Positions 9,600-20,191 are shown, counted from the first letter of the stretch. The stretch: 64,000 nt of DNA from Oscillatoria nigro-viridis PCC 7112 (GCF_000317475.1 NC_019729.1:5718501-5782500), one strand, 5' to 3'. Notes: a model not told the origin generated them from the sequence alone. Numbers and translations: made by a program.

Positions 9600-10440
9600 G
9601 GCCATAGCCTGTGTTAAATATCGCATAGGCGGAACCTCTTTTGTCGGCAGGCACGAGTCCAGCTACGGCGGCTTTCAAAATCGATTCCTGGACTCCCATA
9701 CCTATACCCCATAAAGTCATTCCTAGCAATCCCCTCTGCCCATTTCCGAACAATACCAATGGGCAAACAGTGAAGAAAAAATCAATGCAAACATCAGGGT
9801 TAAGATGTTGATGCGATCGAACTTGCCTCTCAAAATCAGGGCTGCGATCGCGTCACTCCCTATCACCCAAGGGTAAAATATAGGAATCTGGCTGTCAAAT
9901 GCGATCGCACTTCTGTGAAAGTCAGTCGATTTGAGATTTTAGACTTGGCTGTGAGCGCTGAGTCGAAGGATTTAAGATTTTAGATTTACTCCACAGATGA
10001 ATCTGGGAGGTTGAACTTTCGTCTAAAATTTTGAGTTCTCCACCACATGAGTACGTGGCACCCTATCCGTTTGTGCGCCTGGTTAAAGGTAATGAAGAGA
10101 AAATCCCATAGCCAGCTCCAATCAACCCTAAAGTATCTAAAAAAACCCAAAACAGCCCCAGCATCCCTTTTTTGATTTCTAAAGCTCCTGCTTCAAAATC
10201 GCGCGGCTTAAGATAAATTCGCTGAAGTAGCAACAGCGCTATACCAATCCTAAATCATTTGTCAATTTCTTACTCCCGATCGAGCGGGTTGGGGTAGAGT
10301 AAAAAATTTACGACTCCTGCAATGATTGCTATATCAGCCCCAAAAAAGCTGGCACAGCCAAAATCGCCAAGCCCAGCCGATAACCCAATTGCTTTGCCCG
10401 TGCGATCGGCTATCATCAATAACGAAGCTGGCGATCGCTA
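9600..10440 (-). pseudogene. Decayed MFS transporter
   Basis: No open frame survives, but reading the minus strand across frames recovers pieces in the right order for one major-facilitator protein. At 10300-10440 there is an ADRTGKAIGL fragment followed by YPNPLDRE. At 10080-10200 there is EIKKGMLGLFWVFLDTLG. At 9750-9895 there is GSDAIAALILRGKFDRINI followed by LMFALIFSS. At 9600-9750 there is LLGMTLWGIGMGVQESILKA, then AGLVPADKRGSAYAIFNTGYG. Frameshifts separate these blocks (for example near 9755) and both ends are missing. The order and spacing argue for one ancestral gene with several deletions rather than chance similarity. The family call rests on remembered similarity to cyanobacterial MFS proteins. 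Confidence 0.6.
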
Positions 10441-10570
10441 TTGGATAACGTGCAGCCGATCGTCGTCCCACTCGATCGATCCCAAAATGTTAACTACGTA
10501 AATCCTTTCTTCTTGCGCGTCACGGGTTATATACACCAAGAAGTTTTGGGGCAAAATTTGGTTTGATAAC

Positions 10571-10705
10571 TTAGGAATGAGAATTAAATAACTTACACTC
10601 TTGAAAGTGGGGTGGGCCGATTCCGCCCGCCCTTTTTGGACGGGCGGAATCGGCCCATCCCACCATAACAATTAAAATTGTAAGTTATTTAATTCGCGAT
10701 CCTTA
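10571..10705. repeat. Long nested palindrome (MITE- or REP-like)
   Basis: The outer arms are a perfect 17-bp inverted pair, GAATTAAATAACTTACA at 10581-10597 and its complement at 10679-10695, with weaker symmetry continuing outward. Inside lies a G/C-rich stem (GGTGGGCCGATTCCGCCCG against CGGGCGGAATCGGCCCATCC) with a short loop at about 10630-10639. The whole unit is about 120-135 bp, has no coding capacity and lies next to the decayed MFS gene, as expected of a non-autonomous mobile palindrome. Confidence 0.75.
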
Positions 10706-11175
10706 TTACCTTGCTATAGTCAACAATTAATTAAAACTGTCAATATCACCTGCCAGCAGTGATAGTTAATTCTCTCGCTCCAGCTATGGTTTCTGTTCAA
10801 ACTGCCAATGTGTAGGGCGGGGATTTAGACTCTCTCATATCAAATCTAGGAACAGGCAACAGGACAACCATTGTATGTAGGAATGGAGCTCAAAAGCTGC
10901 ATCTAAATAGTGTAGAATGATAACCAACCAGATGGAACCTTACAAGGTGCGTATTGTGGGATAAAAATTCTCTGCGCTCTTAATTTTATTACGGAATGTT
11001 TAAACTTGTATCTTTTCCTTAACCATTTGATCTTCTTTACCAAATCTTTATTTTTTTTTAATAAGGTATTGTTATGGTTCCTTCAACCGAGCTTACAGCG
11101 CTTTGCAACAAGAATCAAATACCACTTAGTTAAAAAATAGGTCTTTAGGCCATACTCCCCGGCTGCTCGAATCAA
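10706..11175. other. Gene-free stretch
   Basis: A/T-rich sequence in which I see no open frame with family resemblance, no RNA gene and no clear repeat array. It separates the decayed region from the signalling block. Confidence 0.45.
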
Positions 11176-11313
11176 ATGCTCCGTCACCTTCGCAAGCATC
11201 AAATCTACTGGTTTTGTCGCCAATGTTGGCAAACAATACCTATTTGCAATCTGAACAGATGTGGCTCATCTCCCTCTCTAAATCTAGTTAGGGGGCTAGG
11301 GCTTAAGGAATAA
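11176..11313 (+). CDS. 45-codon ORF with YWFCRQCWQ motif (possibly truncated)
   Basis: Starts ATG-CTC-CGT and ends TAA at 11311-11313. The first 25 residues, MLRHLRKHQIYWFC followed by RQCWQTIPI, recall a short aromatic/cysteine motif (YWFCxxCWQxMP) that I remember at the N-terminus of small cyanobacterial proteins of unknown function, some near two-component genes. After residue 25 the sequence (NLNRCGSSPSLNLVRG) does not look conserved, so this may be a truncated copy fused to random sequence. It lies 168 bases ahead of the multi-PAS kinase. No strong ribosome site is visible. Confidence 0.4.
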   Translation: MLRHLRKHQIYWFCRQCWQTIPICNLNRCGSSPSLNLVRGLGLKE

Positions 11314-11481
11314 CATTCTTGACCAGTAGAATCTAATAGCTCAATTTAGGGGGAATAAACTTTAGATATTGTCTTATGGCTAACTGGTTTTCACGCTCTA
11401 AACTTTTTTTATGGCATCATTAAATTACCCAACTATAGCCCAATAAAGGGAAGACAGCCCTATTCATCTATCGCTTAATTT

Positions 11482-14400
11482 ATGGTGATACCTCGACTCA
11501 AAGTAATTATAAGTTTACGCCAAAAACTACTTAAACGATTGCTACCTCTTTTGCTTGGTGTGGTGGCTTCTCTTGCTGTTTTATTTACGTGGCAACAGCT
11601 AACCATCAACGGACAAATTCACATAGAGCAGTTAATTCAGCAGGAAGCCAATGCGATTCAGTCACAACTGACCGAAGGATTATCCCTTCGGGTGTTGACG
11701 CTTCGGCAAATGGCGAATCGCTGGGAAGCCGATGGCGGTACACCAAAGGCTCTTTGGGAAGCCGATGCAGAGGCTTATGTAAAGGATTTCTACGGTTATC
11801 AGGCGATCGAATTAGTCGATCCATCATTTAAAGTGCGATGGGTTGCGCCGCTGGCAGGGAATGAGGCAGCACAAAACCTAGATTTGAATGGGGAACTGCG
11901 TCGCAAAATTACTTTGCAAGTAGCTCGTGATTTGCGTCAACCTATCTTAAGTCGCAATGTTTCACTTGTTCAAGGGGGTCAAGGATTTCTAGCAAGTTTT
12001 CCTTTGTTTGTAGGTGAACGTTTTGATGGGTTGATTGTCGGAGTTTTTCAGTTCCAAACTCTATTTGAGAGTATTTTAAAAGTGTCGTCCGGGTACAATG
12101 TGGCTATCTATGCTGGCACAACTTTGCTCTACGGTCAAGAGTCTTTGTCTCCATATTTAGCTCAGAAAACAGTTGTAGTGAAAGCCTATGATGTAGACTG
12201 GAGAATAGATGTCTATCCAACTTTAGATTTAGTAGAAAATGTCAAGTTTTATTGGGCTAGAGTTGTATTAATTGGTGGCTTAGTTTTAGTTTTGCTGCTT
12301 GTGTGGGTCATGTATCTCGCACAAGTTAGTTATTGCAAAGTCGATAAATTCAAAAAAGTAAATCGCCAGTTGCAATGGGAAATTCACCAGCGACAACAGG
12401 CAGAAATTGCGATCGCTCGACTAGCTGCGATCGTTGAATCTTCGGAAGATGCCATTATCAGTAAAGATTTAGAGGGTGTAGTTACAAGTTGGAATGTCGG
12501 AGCCGAAACAATTTTTGGCTATACAGCCGTCGAAATAGTAGGGCAATCAGGGAGAAAACTGATTCCCGCAGACTATCGAGATGAGGAAAACGAAGTTCTC
12601 ACCAAAATCCAGCGAGGAGAACGGATCGAACACTACGATACAAAGAGGCTGAGGAAAGATGGAACATTAATCGATGTCTCGATGAGTGTCTCCCCCATTA
12701 AAGACCGAGCAGGGAATATAATTGGAGCTTCAAAGATTGCCCGGAATATTGCCGATCGCAAACAAGCAGAAGCAGCACTGCGTCAAAGTGAAGAACGCTG
12801 GGAACTTTCTGTACGCGGGAATAATGACGGCATTTGGGATTGGAATGTTCAAACCAATGAGGTCTTTTTTTCTAGTCGCTGGAAGGAAATGCTGGGCTAT
12901 GAAGACCATGAAATCCAAAACATTTTAGACCAATGGGCTAATCTGATACATCCCGATGATTTGGGATGGGTGATGCAAGCCGTTCAGGATCATTTTGCCA
13001 AGAAAACTCCTTTCTATATCACAGAATATCGCCTTCGCTGCAAAGATGGTTCGTACAAATGGATTTTGGATCGCGGCCAGGCGCTTTGGGATGATGCAGG
13101 TAACGTAATTCGGATGGCTGGTTCTCACACCGACATTACCGAGCGCAAGCAAGCTGAAGTTGCTTTACAGGTCAGCGAAGCCAGATATCGGCAATTGATC
13201 GATAACTTAAATGCGGGTTTTGTAATTCATGCGACAGATACCAGCGTCCAATTATGTAATGAAACTGCCGCTGAATTACTAGGTCTTTCAATGGATCAAA
13301 TGCTGGGAAAAACTGCGATATCTCCTACCTGGCATTTTGTGCGGGAAGATGGCAGCTTTATGCCCCTAGAGCAATATCCCGTGAATCAGGTTTTATCCAC
13401 TGGAAGTTCCATCAAAAATTATGTTTTAGGGATAAAAAGAAGAAGTGATAGTTTTGTTTGCGTATTAGTTAATGCCTACCCTGAGTTAGATCAAAAGGGT
13501 CAAATTCAAAGAGTTGTAGTTACATTTATTGATATTAGCCAGCGCAAACAAGTAGAGCTAGAAATCCAAAAAACTCGCAATTTCTTACAAGCACTGCTGG
13601 ATAATTTACCGGTGGCGGTTTTTGTTAAGGAGGCACAGCACGAACGGTTTGGCGTATTTCAGTTTTGGAATAAAACCAGCGAACTGTTATTTGGCATCTC
13701 AGCCGAAGAAGCGCTAGGCAAAAGTGGCTATGATTTTTTCCCAACAGAACAGGCTATCTTTTTTGACCAAAAGGATAGAGAAGCCTTTGAGAAAGGTAAG
13801 ACTGAGGATATTCTCGAAGAAGTCATTGACAGTCAGTGCCTGGGAAAACGTTGGCTGCATACAATGAAGATTCCCATTTACGACGAACAGCATCAGCCCC
13901 AGTACCTACTTTGTTTTTCACAAGATATCACCGATCGCAAACACGCAGAAGCAGATCGTAAAGAAATGAATGAGGTGATGAAAAATGCGGTGTCCGGCAT
14001 TTCCAAACTTGATGTACAAGGGCGTTACCTCTATGTCAATAAAGCTTATGCTGACATGACAGGCTATGAGCCAGAAGAAATGATCGGGATGTCCTGGGAA
14101 AAGACCGTAGATCCCGATGACTTGGAAAAACTGGTTGCAGCCTACGGGATGATGGTGCAAGAGGGCCGAGTTGAAGTTGAAACGAAAGGGGTTCGTAAAG
14201 ACGGTTCCGTTTTTTACAAACAAGTGGTGATGATTTCAACTTACGACGAACAGCATCAATTTTTGGGGCATTACTGCTTCATGAAAGATATTAGCGATCG
14301 CAAAAAAGCCGAACTTGCACTAGAAAAAGAACTCTTGCGGAGTAAAGCCTTCTTCAACACTTCACTCGACGGTGTTGTTGTCATGGATTGGGTCGGAAAA

Positions 14401-16971
14401 GTTGTCGAAGCTAGCTCCAGTTTTGCTCAAATGCTGGGCTACACCCTAGAAGAAACCCTGAATCTGAGCGTGTTTGATTGGGATGCTGAATGGACGAAGG
14501 AAGAACTACAACTGATGCTGCAGAGAGAGGAGGTTATTCCGCTGTTTGAAACGCGACATCGCCGCAAGGACGGTTCTGTATATGACGTGGAAATTAGCTG
14601 GAACCGGGTGGAATTAGAAGATGAGATGATGAACTTCTGTATCTGCCGGGATATTAGCGATCGCAAACGCAACGAAGCGGAACGCCAACAAGCAGAACAG
14701 GCACTCCGAGAGAGTGAAACTCGCTTCCAAGCCTTCATGAATCACAGCCCAGCCCCTGCCTGGATTACCGATGAAAATGGTGTAATGCTCTATGCCAGCC
14801 AGACTTATCTCAATACCTTCGAGTTACCCACTGACGATGTGATTGGAAAATCCATTTTTGAACTTTACCCCGGCGCGATCGCCCAACAATTTCTCGACAA
14901 TATTCAAACGGTTGCTCAAACCTGCGAGGTAATTGAAACGATCGAGATTGCGTCCCGTCGAGATAGAACCCTGGGTGAGTTTCTGGTTTACAAATTTCTC
15001 ATCCCCGACTTATCTGGGCAAATGCTAGTAGGCGGTGTGGGGATCGATGTGACGCGACAGCATCAAGCTGAAACCGCCTTACAACTGAGTGAAGAACGCT
15101 TGAAACTGGCACTAGAAGCTTCTGGAGATGGACTGTGGGATTGGAACGTTGAAACTGGAAAAGTTTACCTGAATTCCTACTACCAGGAGATGCTGGGCTA
15201 CAAGCCGGGTGAATTGGTGATGGATATGAACGTCTGGGAACAGATGATTCATCCTGACGATCAATTCTGGGTTTTTGAGTCTCTCAACAGTCACTTGCAA
15301 AATAGCTCAGTTAAGTATGCCTTTGACTATCGCGTGCGTTGCAAGTCAGGTGAGTGGAAGTGGATCGCTAACTACGGGAAAGTCGTTGCCTGCGATGAAC
15401 ATGGTAAACCTTTACGGATGATTGGAACGCACAAAGACATCAGCGATCGCAAACAAAAAGAACTGGCACTGCAGTACGCAATGGAAGCCGCAGAAGCAGC
15501 GAACTTGGCAAAAAGTACCTTCCTAGCCAATATGAGCCACGAATTACGCACTCCCCTCAACGTGATTCTGGGATTTGCTCAGGTGATGGCCCATGACTCC
15601 TCCCTAACTCCCAACCAAAAAAAAGACCTGCAAACAATTCGTCGCAGTGGCGATCACCTCTTGAGTTTGATTAACGATGTGTTGGATCTCTCGAAAATTG
15701 AATCGGGACACTGCACAGTTGAAGAAAGCGGATTGGACTTAATTGCGCTGCTGCATTCCCTCCGAAATATGTTGGCGGAACGAGCAAGTTCTAAAGGACT
15801 TGACCTTTGTGTCGAGATTGGGCCAGAAGTTCCCCAATTTATGCTTGTCGATGCTCAAAAACTGCGCCAGGTTTTGCTCAATCTGCTGAGTAATGCCATC
15901 AAATTTACCGATCGGGGAAGCATTACTTTGCAAGTCAGCTTTGAGGCGAACGGTACAGGGGCATTAACCGCAACTCGGCCGATTCTCCAGTTTGTAATCG
16001 CTGACACAGGTGTAGGGATTGCATCGGTCGAACTCGATACCATCTTCGATGCGTTTGTGCAAGCTCAAGCTGGGAAGCGATCGACCGGCGGTACTGGGCT
16101 AGGTCTGACCATTAGCCGCAAATTGTTGGAACTTATGGGCGGAAAAATTTCTGTCAGCAGCACTCTGGGACAGGGGAGTACCTTCACCTTTACCCTTCCC
16201 GTCAGCCCCATCAGTGGAGTTAATGTTACGCCCGAAGAGAATAATCGCTTCGTGATTGGGCTGGCTCCCAATCAACCGCATCATCGGATTTTGGTGGTTG
16301 ACGATCGAGCAGAAAATCGCTTGCTAATGGTCAGATTACTGACACAATTAGGATTAGAGGTAAAAGAAGCTACCAACGGAAAGCAAGCGGTGCAGATTTG
16401 GCAAGAATGGCAACCCGACCTAACCTGGATGGACATTCGGATGCCCGTGTTAGATGGATACGAAGCTACCAAGCAAATTCGGGCAATGGAAGACGGACAG
16501 AACAGTATCATTATTGCACTTACGGCCCAGGCTTCCCAGAGCGATCGCACCCTCGCCCTGGCTGCTGGCTGCAACGACTACATCAGCAAACCCTTCCGAG
16601 AACAGACCCTATTTCTCAAGATGGCCGAATACCTGGGTTTAGAATATATATATCAGGAAGAGGAAACAGAAAAGGGGGAACGGGCAACAGATTGTTTTCC
16701 TTCTTACCTCTGTTCGGTTGCCCCTGGGGTTCCTGATTCCCTCGATCCAACGCTTCTGGCGACATTACCAAAAGAATGGGTGGTTGAGTTGGAAGATGCT
16801 GCTTTATGTGGGGATGATTTTGCGATCGTTGAACTGGTAGCTCAACTTTCCTCAGACCTCGCTCAATTCGGTACTCATCTGACGGAACTCGCCCACCAGT
16901 ATCAATTTGAGAAAATCCTCAATCTAATTCAAAGTAATTTCCCAAGTGGAATTCCTCCATTGGATTTATAA
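11482..16971 (+). CDS. Membrane-bound multi-PAS hybrid sensor histidine kinase
   Basis: 1829 residues. In order: a membrane helix (about 20-40), a CHASE-type extracellular sensor (about 45-255; GFLASFPLFVGERFDG), a second membrane helix (about 258-280), then eight PAS/PAC repeats (starting about 310, 440, 560, 690, 825, 950, 1075 and 1200, each closing with a DISDRK/DITERK-like linker), a HisKA dimerisation domain with phospho-accepting His1353 in MSHELRTPLN, a HATPase_c domain (DTGVGI, GTGLGL), a receiver domain with Asp1651 in WMDIRMP, and a short C-terminal helical domain. It senses an unknown external signal plus probably redox, oxygen or light via PAS domains. The next gene, a phytochrome kinase, starts 124 bases downstream on the same strand. 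Length is exceptional even for cyanobacterial hybrid kinases. Confidence 0.93.
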   Translation: MVIPRLKVIISLRQKLLKRLLPLLLGVVASLAVLFTWQQLTINGQIHIEQLIQQEANAIQSQLTEGLSLRVLTLRQMANRWEADGGTPKALWEADAEAYVKDFYGYQAIELVDPSFKVRWVAPLAGNEAAQNLDLNGELRRKITLQVARDLRQPILSRNVSLVQGGQGFLASFPLFVGERFDGLIVGVFQFQTLFESILKVSSGYNVAIYAGTTLLYGQESLSPYLAQKTVVVKAYDVDWRIDVYPTLDLVENVKFYWARVVLIGGLVLVLLLVWVMYLAQVSYCKVDKFKKVNRQLQWEIHQRQQAEIAIARLAAIVESSEDAIISKDLEGVVTSWNVGAETIFGYTAVEIVGQSGRKLIPADYRDEENEVLTKIQRGERIEHYDTKRLRKDGTLIDVSMSVSPIKDRAGNIIGASKIARNIADRKQAEAALRQSEERWELSVRGNNDGIWDWNVQTNEVFFSSRWKEMLGYEDHEIQNILDQWANLIHPDDLGWVMQAVQDHFAKKTPFYITEYRLRCKDGSYKWILDRGQALWDDAGNVIRMAGSHTDITERKQAEVALQVSEARYRQLIDNLNAGFVIHATDTSVQLCNETAAELLGLSMDQMLGKTAISPTWHFVREDGSFMPLEQYPVNQVLSTGSSIKNYVLGIKRRSDSFVCVLVNAYPELDQKGQIQRVVVTFIDISQRKQVELEIQKTRNFLQALLDNLPVAVFVKEAQHERFGVFQFWNKTSELLFGISAEEALGKSGYDFFPTEQAIFFDQKDREAFEKGKTEDILEEVIDSQCLGKRWLHTMKIPIYDEQHQPQYLLCFSQDITDRKHAEADRKEMNEVMKNAVSGISKLDVQGRYLYVNKAYADMTGYEPEEMIGMSWEKTVDPDDLEKLVAAYGMMVQEGRVEVETKGVRKDGSVFYKQVVMISTYDEQHQFLGHYCFMKDISDRKKAELALEKELLRSKAFFNTSLDGVVVMDWVGKVVEASSSFAQMLGYTLEETLNLSVFDWDAEWTKEELQLMLQREEVIPLFETRHRRKDGSVYDVEISWNRVELEDEMMNFCICRDISDRKRNEAERQQAEQALRESETRFQAFMNHSPAPAWITDENGVMLYASQTYLNTFELPTDDVIGKSIFELYPGAIAQQFLDNIQTVAQTCEVIETIEIASRRDRTLGEFLVYKFLIPDLSGQMLVGGVGIDVTRQHQAETALQLSEERLKLALEASGDGLWDWNVETGKVYLNSYYQEMLGYKPGELVMDMNVWEQMIHPDDQFWVFESLNSHLQNSSVKYAFDYRVRCKSGEWKWIANYGKVVACDEHGKPLRMIGTHKDISDRKQKELALQYAMEAAEAANLAKSTFLANMSHELRTPLNVILGFAQVMAHDSSLTPNQKKDLQTIRRSGDHLLSLINDVLDLSKIESGHCTVEESGLDLIALLHSLRNMLAERASSKGLDLCVEIGPEVPQFMLVDAQKLRQVLLNLLSNAIKFTDRGSITLQVSFEANGTGALTATRPILQFVIADTGVGIASVELDTIFDAFVQAQAGKRSTGGTGLGLTISRKLLELMGGKISVSSTLGQGSTFTFTLPVSPISGVNVTPEENNRFVIGLAPNQPHHRILVVDDRAENRLLMVRLLTQLGLEVKEATNGKQAVQIWQEWQPDLTWMDIRMPVLDGYEATKQIRAMEDGQNSIIIALTAQASQSDRTLALAAGCNDYISKPFREQTLFLKMAEYLGLEYIYQEEETEKGERATDCFPSYLCSVAPGVPDSLDPTLLATLPKEWVVELEDAALCGDDFAIVELVAQLSSDLAQFGTHLTELAHQYQFEKILNLIQSNFPSGIPPLDL

Positions 16972-17095
16972 GCTGTTGTCCAGTTAAACGTTCGATCGGG
17001 ACTAGGGAATTAGGAACGCCCAACAAGAATTAAATTTAATTGTTGGTACTTCTAAAAAAAACTCCGTAATTTCTATTGATAATTAATGCCCTAAG

Positions 17096-20000
17096 ATGCC
17101 TCACAAAACACCCAGTATTACCCAAATTACTCCTTTCGATTTAAAAAAATTAGAGGAATGCAGTGAAGAATCAGTGTATGCTCCCGGTCATATTCAGCCA
17201 CACGGAATCGTTTTATTGATGCAAGAAAATAGCCTCAATATTTTACAAGCCAGTGAAAATGTAGAACAGTTTTTTGGGATTTCGGCAGAAGAATTGCTAG
17301 GTAAGCCATTGCCAGGTTTATTGGGTCACGGTCGAGTACAAGAAATTGTCAGGCATCTCAATCAAGAACAACTCACTATTCATAATATTTTCGATCTAAA
17401 AATACCTCTAAAAGACGGCAAAGATCAAATATTTAGAAGCACACTGCATCAGCTACAAGATGCGTTGATTCTGGAACTAGAACCCCAATTGACTATTGAA
17501 AATAATCATTCAATCGATTTTTATCAGCGTCTGCAAACAGTTATCCTCAACTTTCGCAGCGCGATCGGTCTTTCTGATTTAGCTCAAACCATTGCTAGAG
17601 AATTCAAAGCCATGACCGGGTTCGATCGCGTGATGGTCTATCGCTTTGAAGCCGATGAGCATGGGGTGGTGATTGCAGAAGAGAAAGAAAGCTATCTAGA
17701 AAGCTATCTGGGATTGCATTACCCGGCGATCGATATTCCCGTACCCGCCCGTAAATTGTTTTACCGCAACTCGGTGCGCCAAATTCCCAATATCAATTAC
17801 ACCCCGGCCCGCCTAATTCCCAGCAACCATCCCCTAACCGATAAACCCCAGGATCTAAGTGCTTGTGTGTTGAGGGGAGTATCTCCCTACCACATTGAAT
17901 ATTTGCAGAATATGGGAGTGGCTGGGACGCTGACGATTTCGTTAATTGACGATCGGCGCCTCTGGGGATTAATTGCCTGTCACCATTACAGCCCGCGATT
18001 GATAGATTACGAAACTCGCAAAAGCTGTGAATTTTTAGGACAATTTGCCTCGATCGAACTGGTGCACCAGCAAGAGCGAGAATTGAATGTTTACCGAGCC
18101 AGGGCGAAAACTATTCAGGATCAACTTCAGCAGGCATTCCGGCAAGATTCTAATTTTATAGAACAGGTATTGACCGAAAATTCTTCTCAATTGCTAGATT
18201 TAGTTCATGCTCGGGGAGCTGCAATTCTGCTCGACGGTCGCCTGACATTGGTGGGTCAAACGCCATCTGAAGCTGAGGTTGGCGAACTCGTGCAGTGGTT
18301 GCTGCAACAGAACAAAGAACGAGTGTTTGCAACAGCTTCTTTGTCTCAGTTGTATCCCCAAGCGAAGCAATTCAAAGAGCGAGCTAGCGGTGTTTTAGCA
18401 ATCTCAATCTTGCTATGCTACGCCAAACAAAAGTCATACCATATCCTTTGGTTCCGACCCGAACAAATTCAAACCATAAACTGGGCCGGTAATCCACAGG
18501 ATGCTGTGTCGATCGACGAAATTGGAAAAATGCACCTGTGTCCCCGCAAATCCTTTGAACTGTGGCAAGAGACAGTGCGGGAGATGTCTTATCCGTGGCA
18601 GATTGCAGAGTTAGAAGCTGCTGCCGAAATGAGACATATCCTCATGCTGTCGGTGTTAGAATTTTCGCAAGCTGCCCTAGAACACGCTGCAGAAAGGGCA
18701 GCTATAGCCAACCGTGCCAAAAGCCAGTTCCTTGCCAACATGAGCCACGAGCTCAGAACGCCACTCAACGCGATTCTGGGATTTACCCAGCTTATGAACC
18801 GCAGCCCCTATATCCCAGAAGAATTTCAAGAGCATTTAGGGATCATTACCCGTAGTGGAGAACACCTGCTGACATTGATCGACGATGTTTTGCAAATGTC
18901 TAGGATTGAAGCAGGGCAATTGGTACTGAGTAAAAGCTGTTTTAATCTGCATCGACTGCTAGGTTCTATTAATGAGATGTTCACCATCAAAGCGCCTGAG
19001 AAAGGGTTACATCTGAGCAGCGAGTGGGATGCTACTGTCCCCCGTTATGTCTGTGGGGATCAAGCAAAACTTCGCCAAATCTTGATTAATCTGCTGGGGA
19101 ATGCGCTCAAATTTACAACAACAGGAAGCATAGCCCTGCGCGGACGAGCTTTTTCATCAGATGATATGCCATCCGGCACAATTCGCGATCGCGCCACTAA
19201 TCCACCCGATATTAAACCAACTATTACCCTGTGTCTCGAAGTTGAGGATACCGGGCCTGGCATTTCTCCCTCAGATTTAGAATCAATTTTTGACGCTTTC
19301 ATGCAAACCAATCGCGGTCGTCACGATCGAGGAACAGGTTTAGGACTGTCTATCAGTCGTGAGTTTGCGCGTCTGATGTCCGGCGATATCACCGTGCGAA
19401 GCACCCTGAATCGAGGCTCGACTTTTACCTGCCAAGTCGTTTTGGAACTACCAGAGTCCCTTGATTTAGAGGAACCTGAAATTAGCGATCGGATTATCGG
19501 GCTCGCACCCGGGCAAGCTATCTACCGAATTCTAGTAGCAGAAGACGTTCCAGAAAATCGGCAACTGCTGGTGACGCTGCTGGAGTCAGTTGGGTTTGAT
19601 GTGTGTGCGGTGGAAAATGGGGCAGAGGCGATCGATCGTTGGCAAACATGGCACCCTGACTTGATTTTGATGGACATTCAAATGCCTGTCATGGATGGTT
19701 ATGAAGCGACGAGACAGATTCGATCGCAAGAGTCATTAGTCATTAGTCACGAGTCATCAGCAGATAACTCAGGGCAAATGTCACAGGACAACAGACAAAT
19801 TACACGCATCATTGCCCTCACTGCCTATGCTTTTGAAGACGATCGTATCGCCAGCCTGCAAGTCGGTTGCGATGACTACATTGCCAAGCCGTTTACTGAA
19901 GACACACTTTTCGACAAAATAGCTCATCACTTGGGCGTCCGCTACTGCTACGCCGAAAAATTTGGGCCAGACTCATCAGCTTCGCCACCAAAGATATTTA

Positions 20001-20191
20001 CTCCAGACTTGAAAACTATGCCCGCCAAGTGGATTGCAGAAGTTCATGAAGCAGCACTCGATCTTAGTGATAATAAGCTTTATGAACTTATCGCTCAAAT
20101 TCCCAAGGAGAAACAAGATTTCATCGCGGCGATGACATCTCTGGTCGATAACTTTCAGCTTGAAGCGATCGCAACTCTCACCCAGATTTAG
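17096..20191 (+). CDS. Biliverdin-type bacteriophytochrome hybrid histidine kinase
   Basis: 1031 residues with PAS-GAF-PHY photosensor, kinase and receiver. The N-terminus carries Cys22 in EECSEESVYAPG, followed by HIQPHG, the position used by bacteriophytochromes to bind biliverdin. The GAF domain has the DIP motif (PAIDIPVP) and the conserved His before YLQNMGV, but the Cys that binds phycocyanobilin in Cph1-type proteins is replaced (Tyr-His-Ile). The PHY domain has the tongue motif PRKSF and WAG. The kinase has His551 in MSHELRTPLN and an ATPase with DTGPGI and GTGLGL; the receiver has Asp860 in LMDIQMP. This resembles the CphB/AphB branch of cyanobacterial phytochromes, absorbing red/far-red light. 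It is followed 10 bases later by a GGDEF response regulator, presumably its output. Confidence 0.93.
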   Translation: MPHKTPSITQITPFDLKKLEECSEESVYAPGHIQPHGIVLLMQENSLNILQASENVEQFFGISAEELLGKPLPGLLGHGRVQEIVRHLNQEQLTIHNIFDLKIPLKDGKDQIFRSTLHQLQDALILELEPQLTIENNHSIDFYQRLQTVILNFRSAIGLSDLAQTIAREFKAMTGFDRVMVYRFEADEHGVVIAEEKESYLESYLGLHYPAIDIPVPARKLFYRNSVRQIPNINYTPARLIPSNHPLTDKPQDLSACVLRGVSPYHIEYLQNMGVAGTLTISLIDDRRLWGLIACHHYSPRLIDYETRKSCEFLGQFASIELVHQQERELNVYRARAKTIQDQLQQAFRQDSNFIEQVLTENSSQLLDLVHARGAAILLDGRLTLVGQTPSEAEVGELVQWLLQQNKERVFATASLSQLYPQAKQFKERASGVLAISILLCYAKQKSYHILWFRPEQIQTINWAGNPQDAVSIDEIGKMHLCPRKSFELWQETVREMSYPWQIAELEAAAEMRHILMLSVLEFSQAALEHAAERAAIANRAKSQFLANMSHELRTPLNAILGFTQLMNRSPYIPEEFQEHLGIITRSGEHLLTLIDDVLQMSRIEAGQLVLSKSCFNLHRLLGSINEMFTIKAPEKGLHLSSEWDATVPRYVCGDQAKLRQILINLLGNALKFTTTGSIALRGRAFSSDDMPSGTIRDRATNPPDIKPTITLCLEVEDTGPGISPSDLESIFDAFMQTNRGRHDRGTGLGLSISREFARLMSGDITVRSTLNRGSTFTCQVVLELPESLDLEEPEISDRIIGLAPGQAIYRILVAEDVPENRQLLVTLLESVGFDVCAVENGAEAIDRWQTWHPDLILMDIQMPVMDGYEATRQIRSQESLVISHESSADNSGQMSQDNRQITRIIALTAYAFEDDRIASLQVGCDDYIAKPFTEDTLFDKIAHHLGVRYCYAEKFGPDSSASPPKIFTPDLKTMPAKWIAEVHEAALDLSDNKLYELIAQIPKEKQDFIAAMTSLVDNFQLEAIATLTQI

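Noticed and set aside
9380..9607. 75-codon frame upstream of the decayed MFS gene
   Set aside because: Composition is dominated by repeat-like ATCGAAAATCC sequence, no family likeness, no ribosome site.
10438..10671. 77-codon minus-strand frame
   Set aside because: It runs through the long palindrome at 10571-10705, so the frame is a by-product of repeat sequence.
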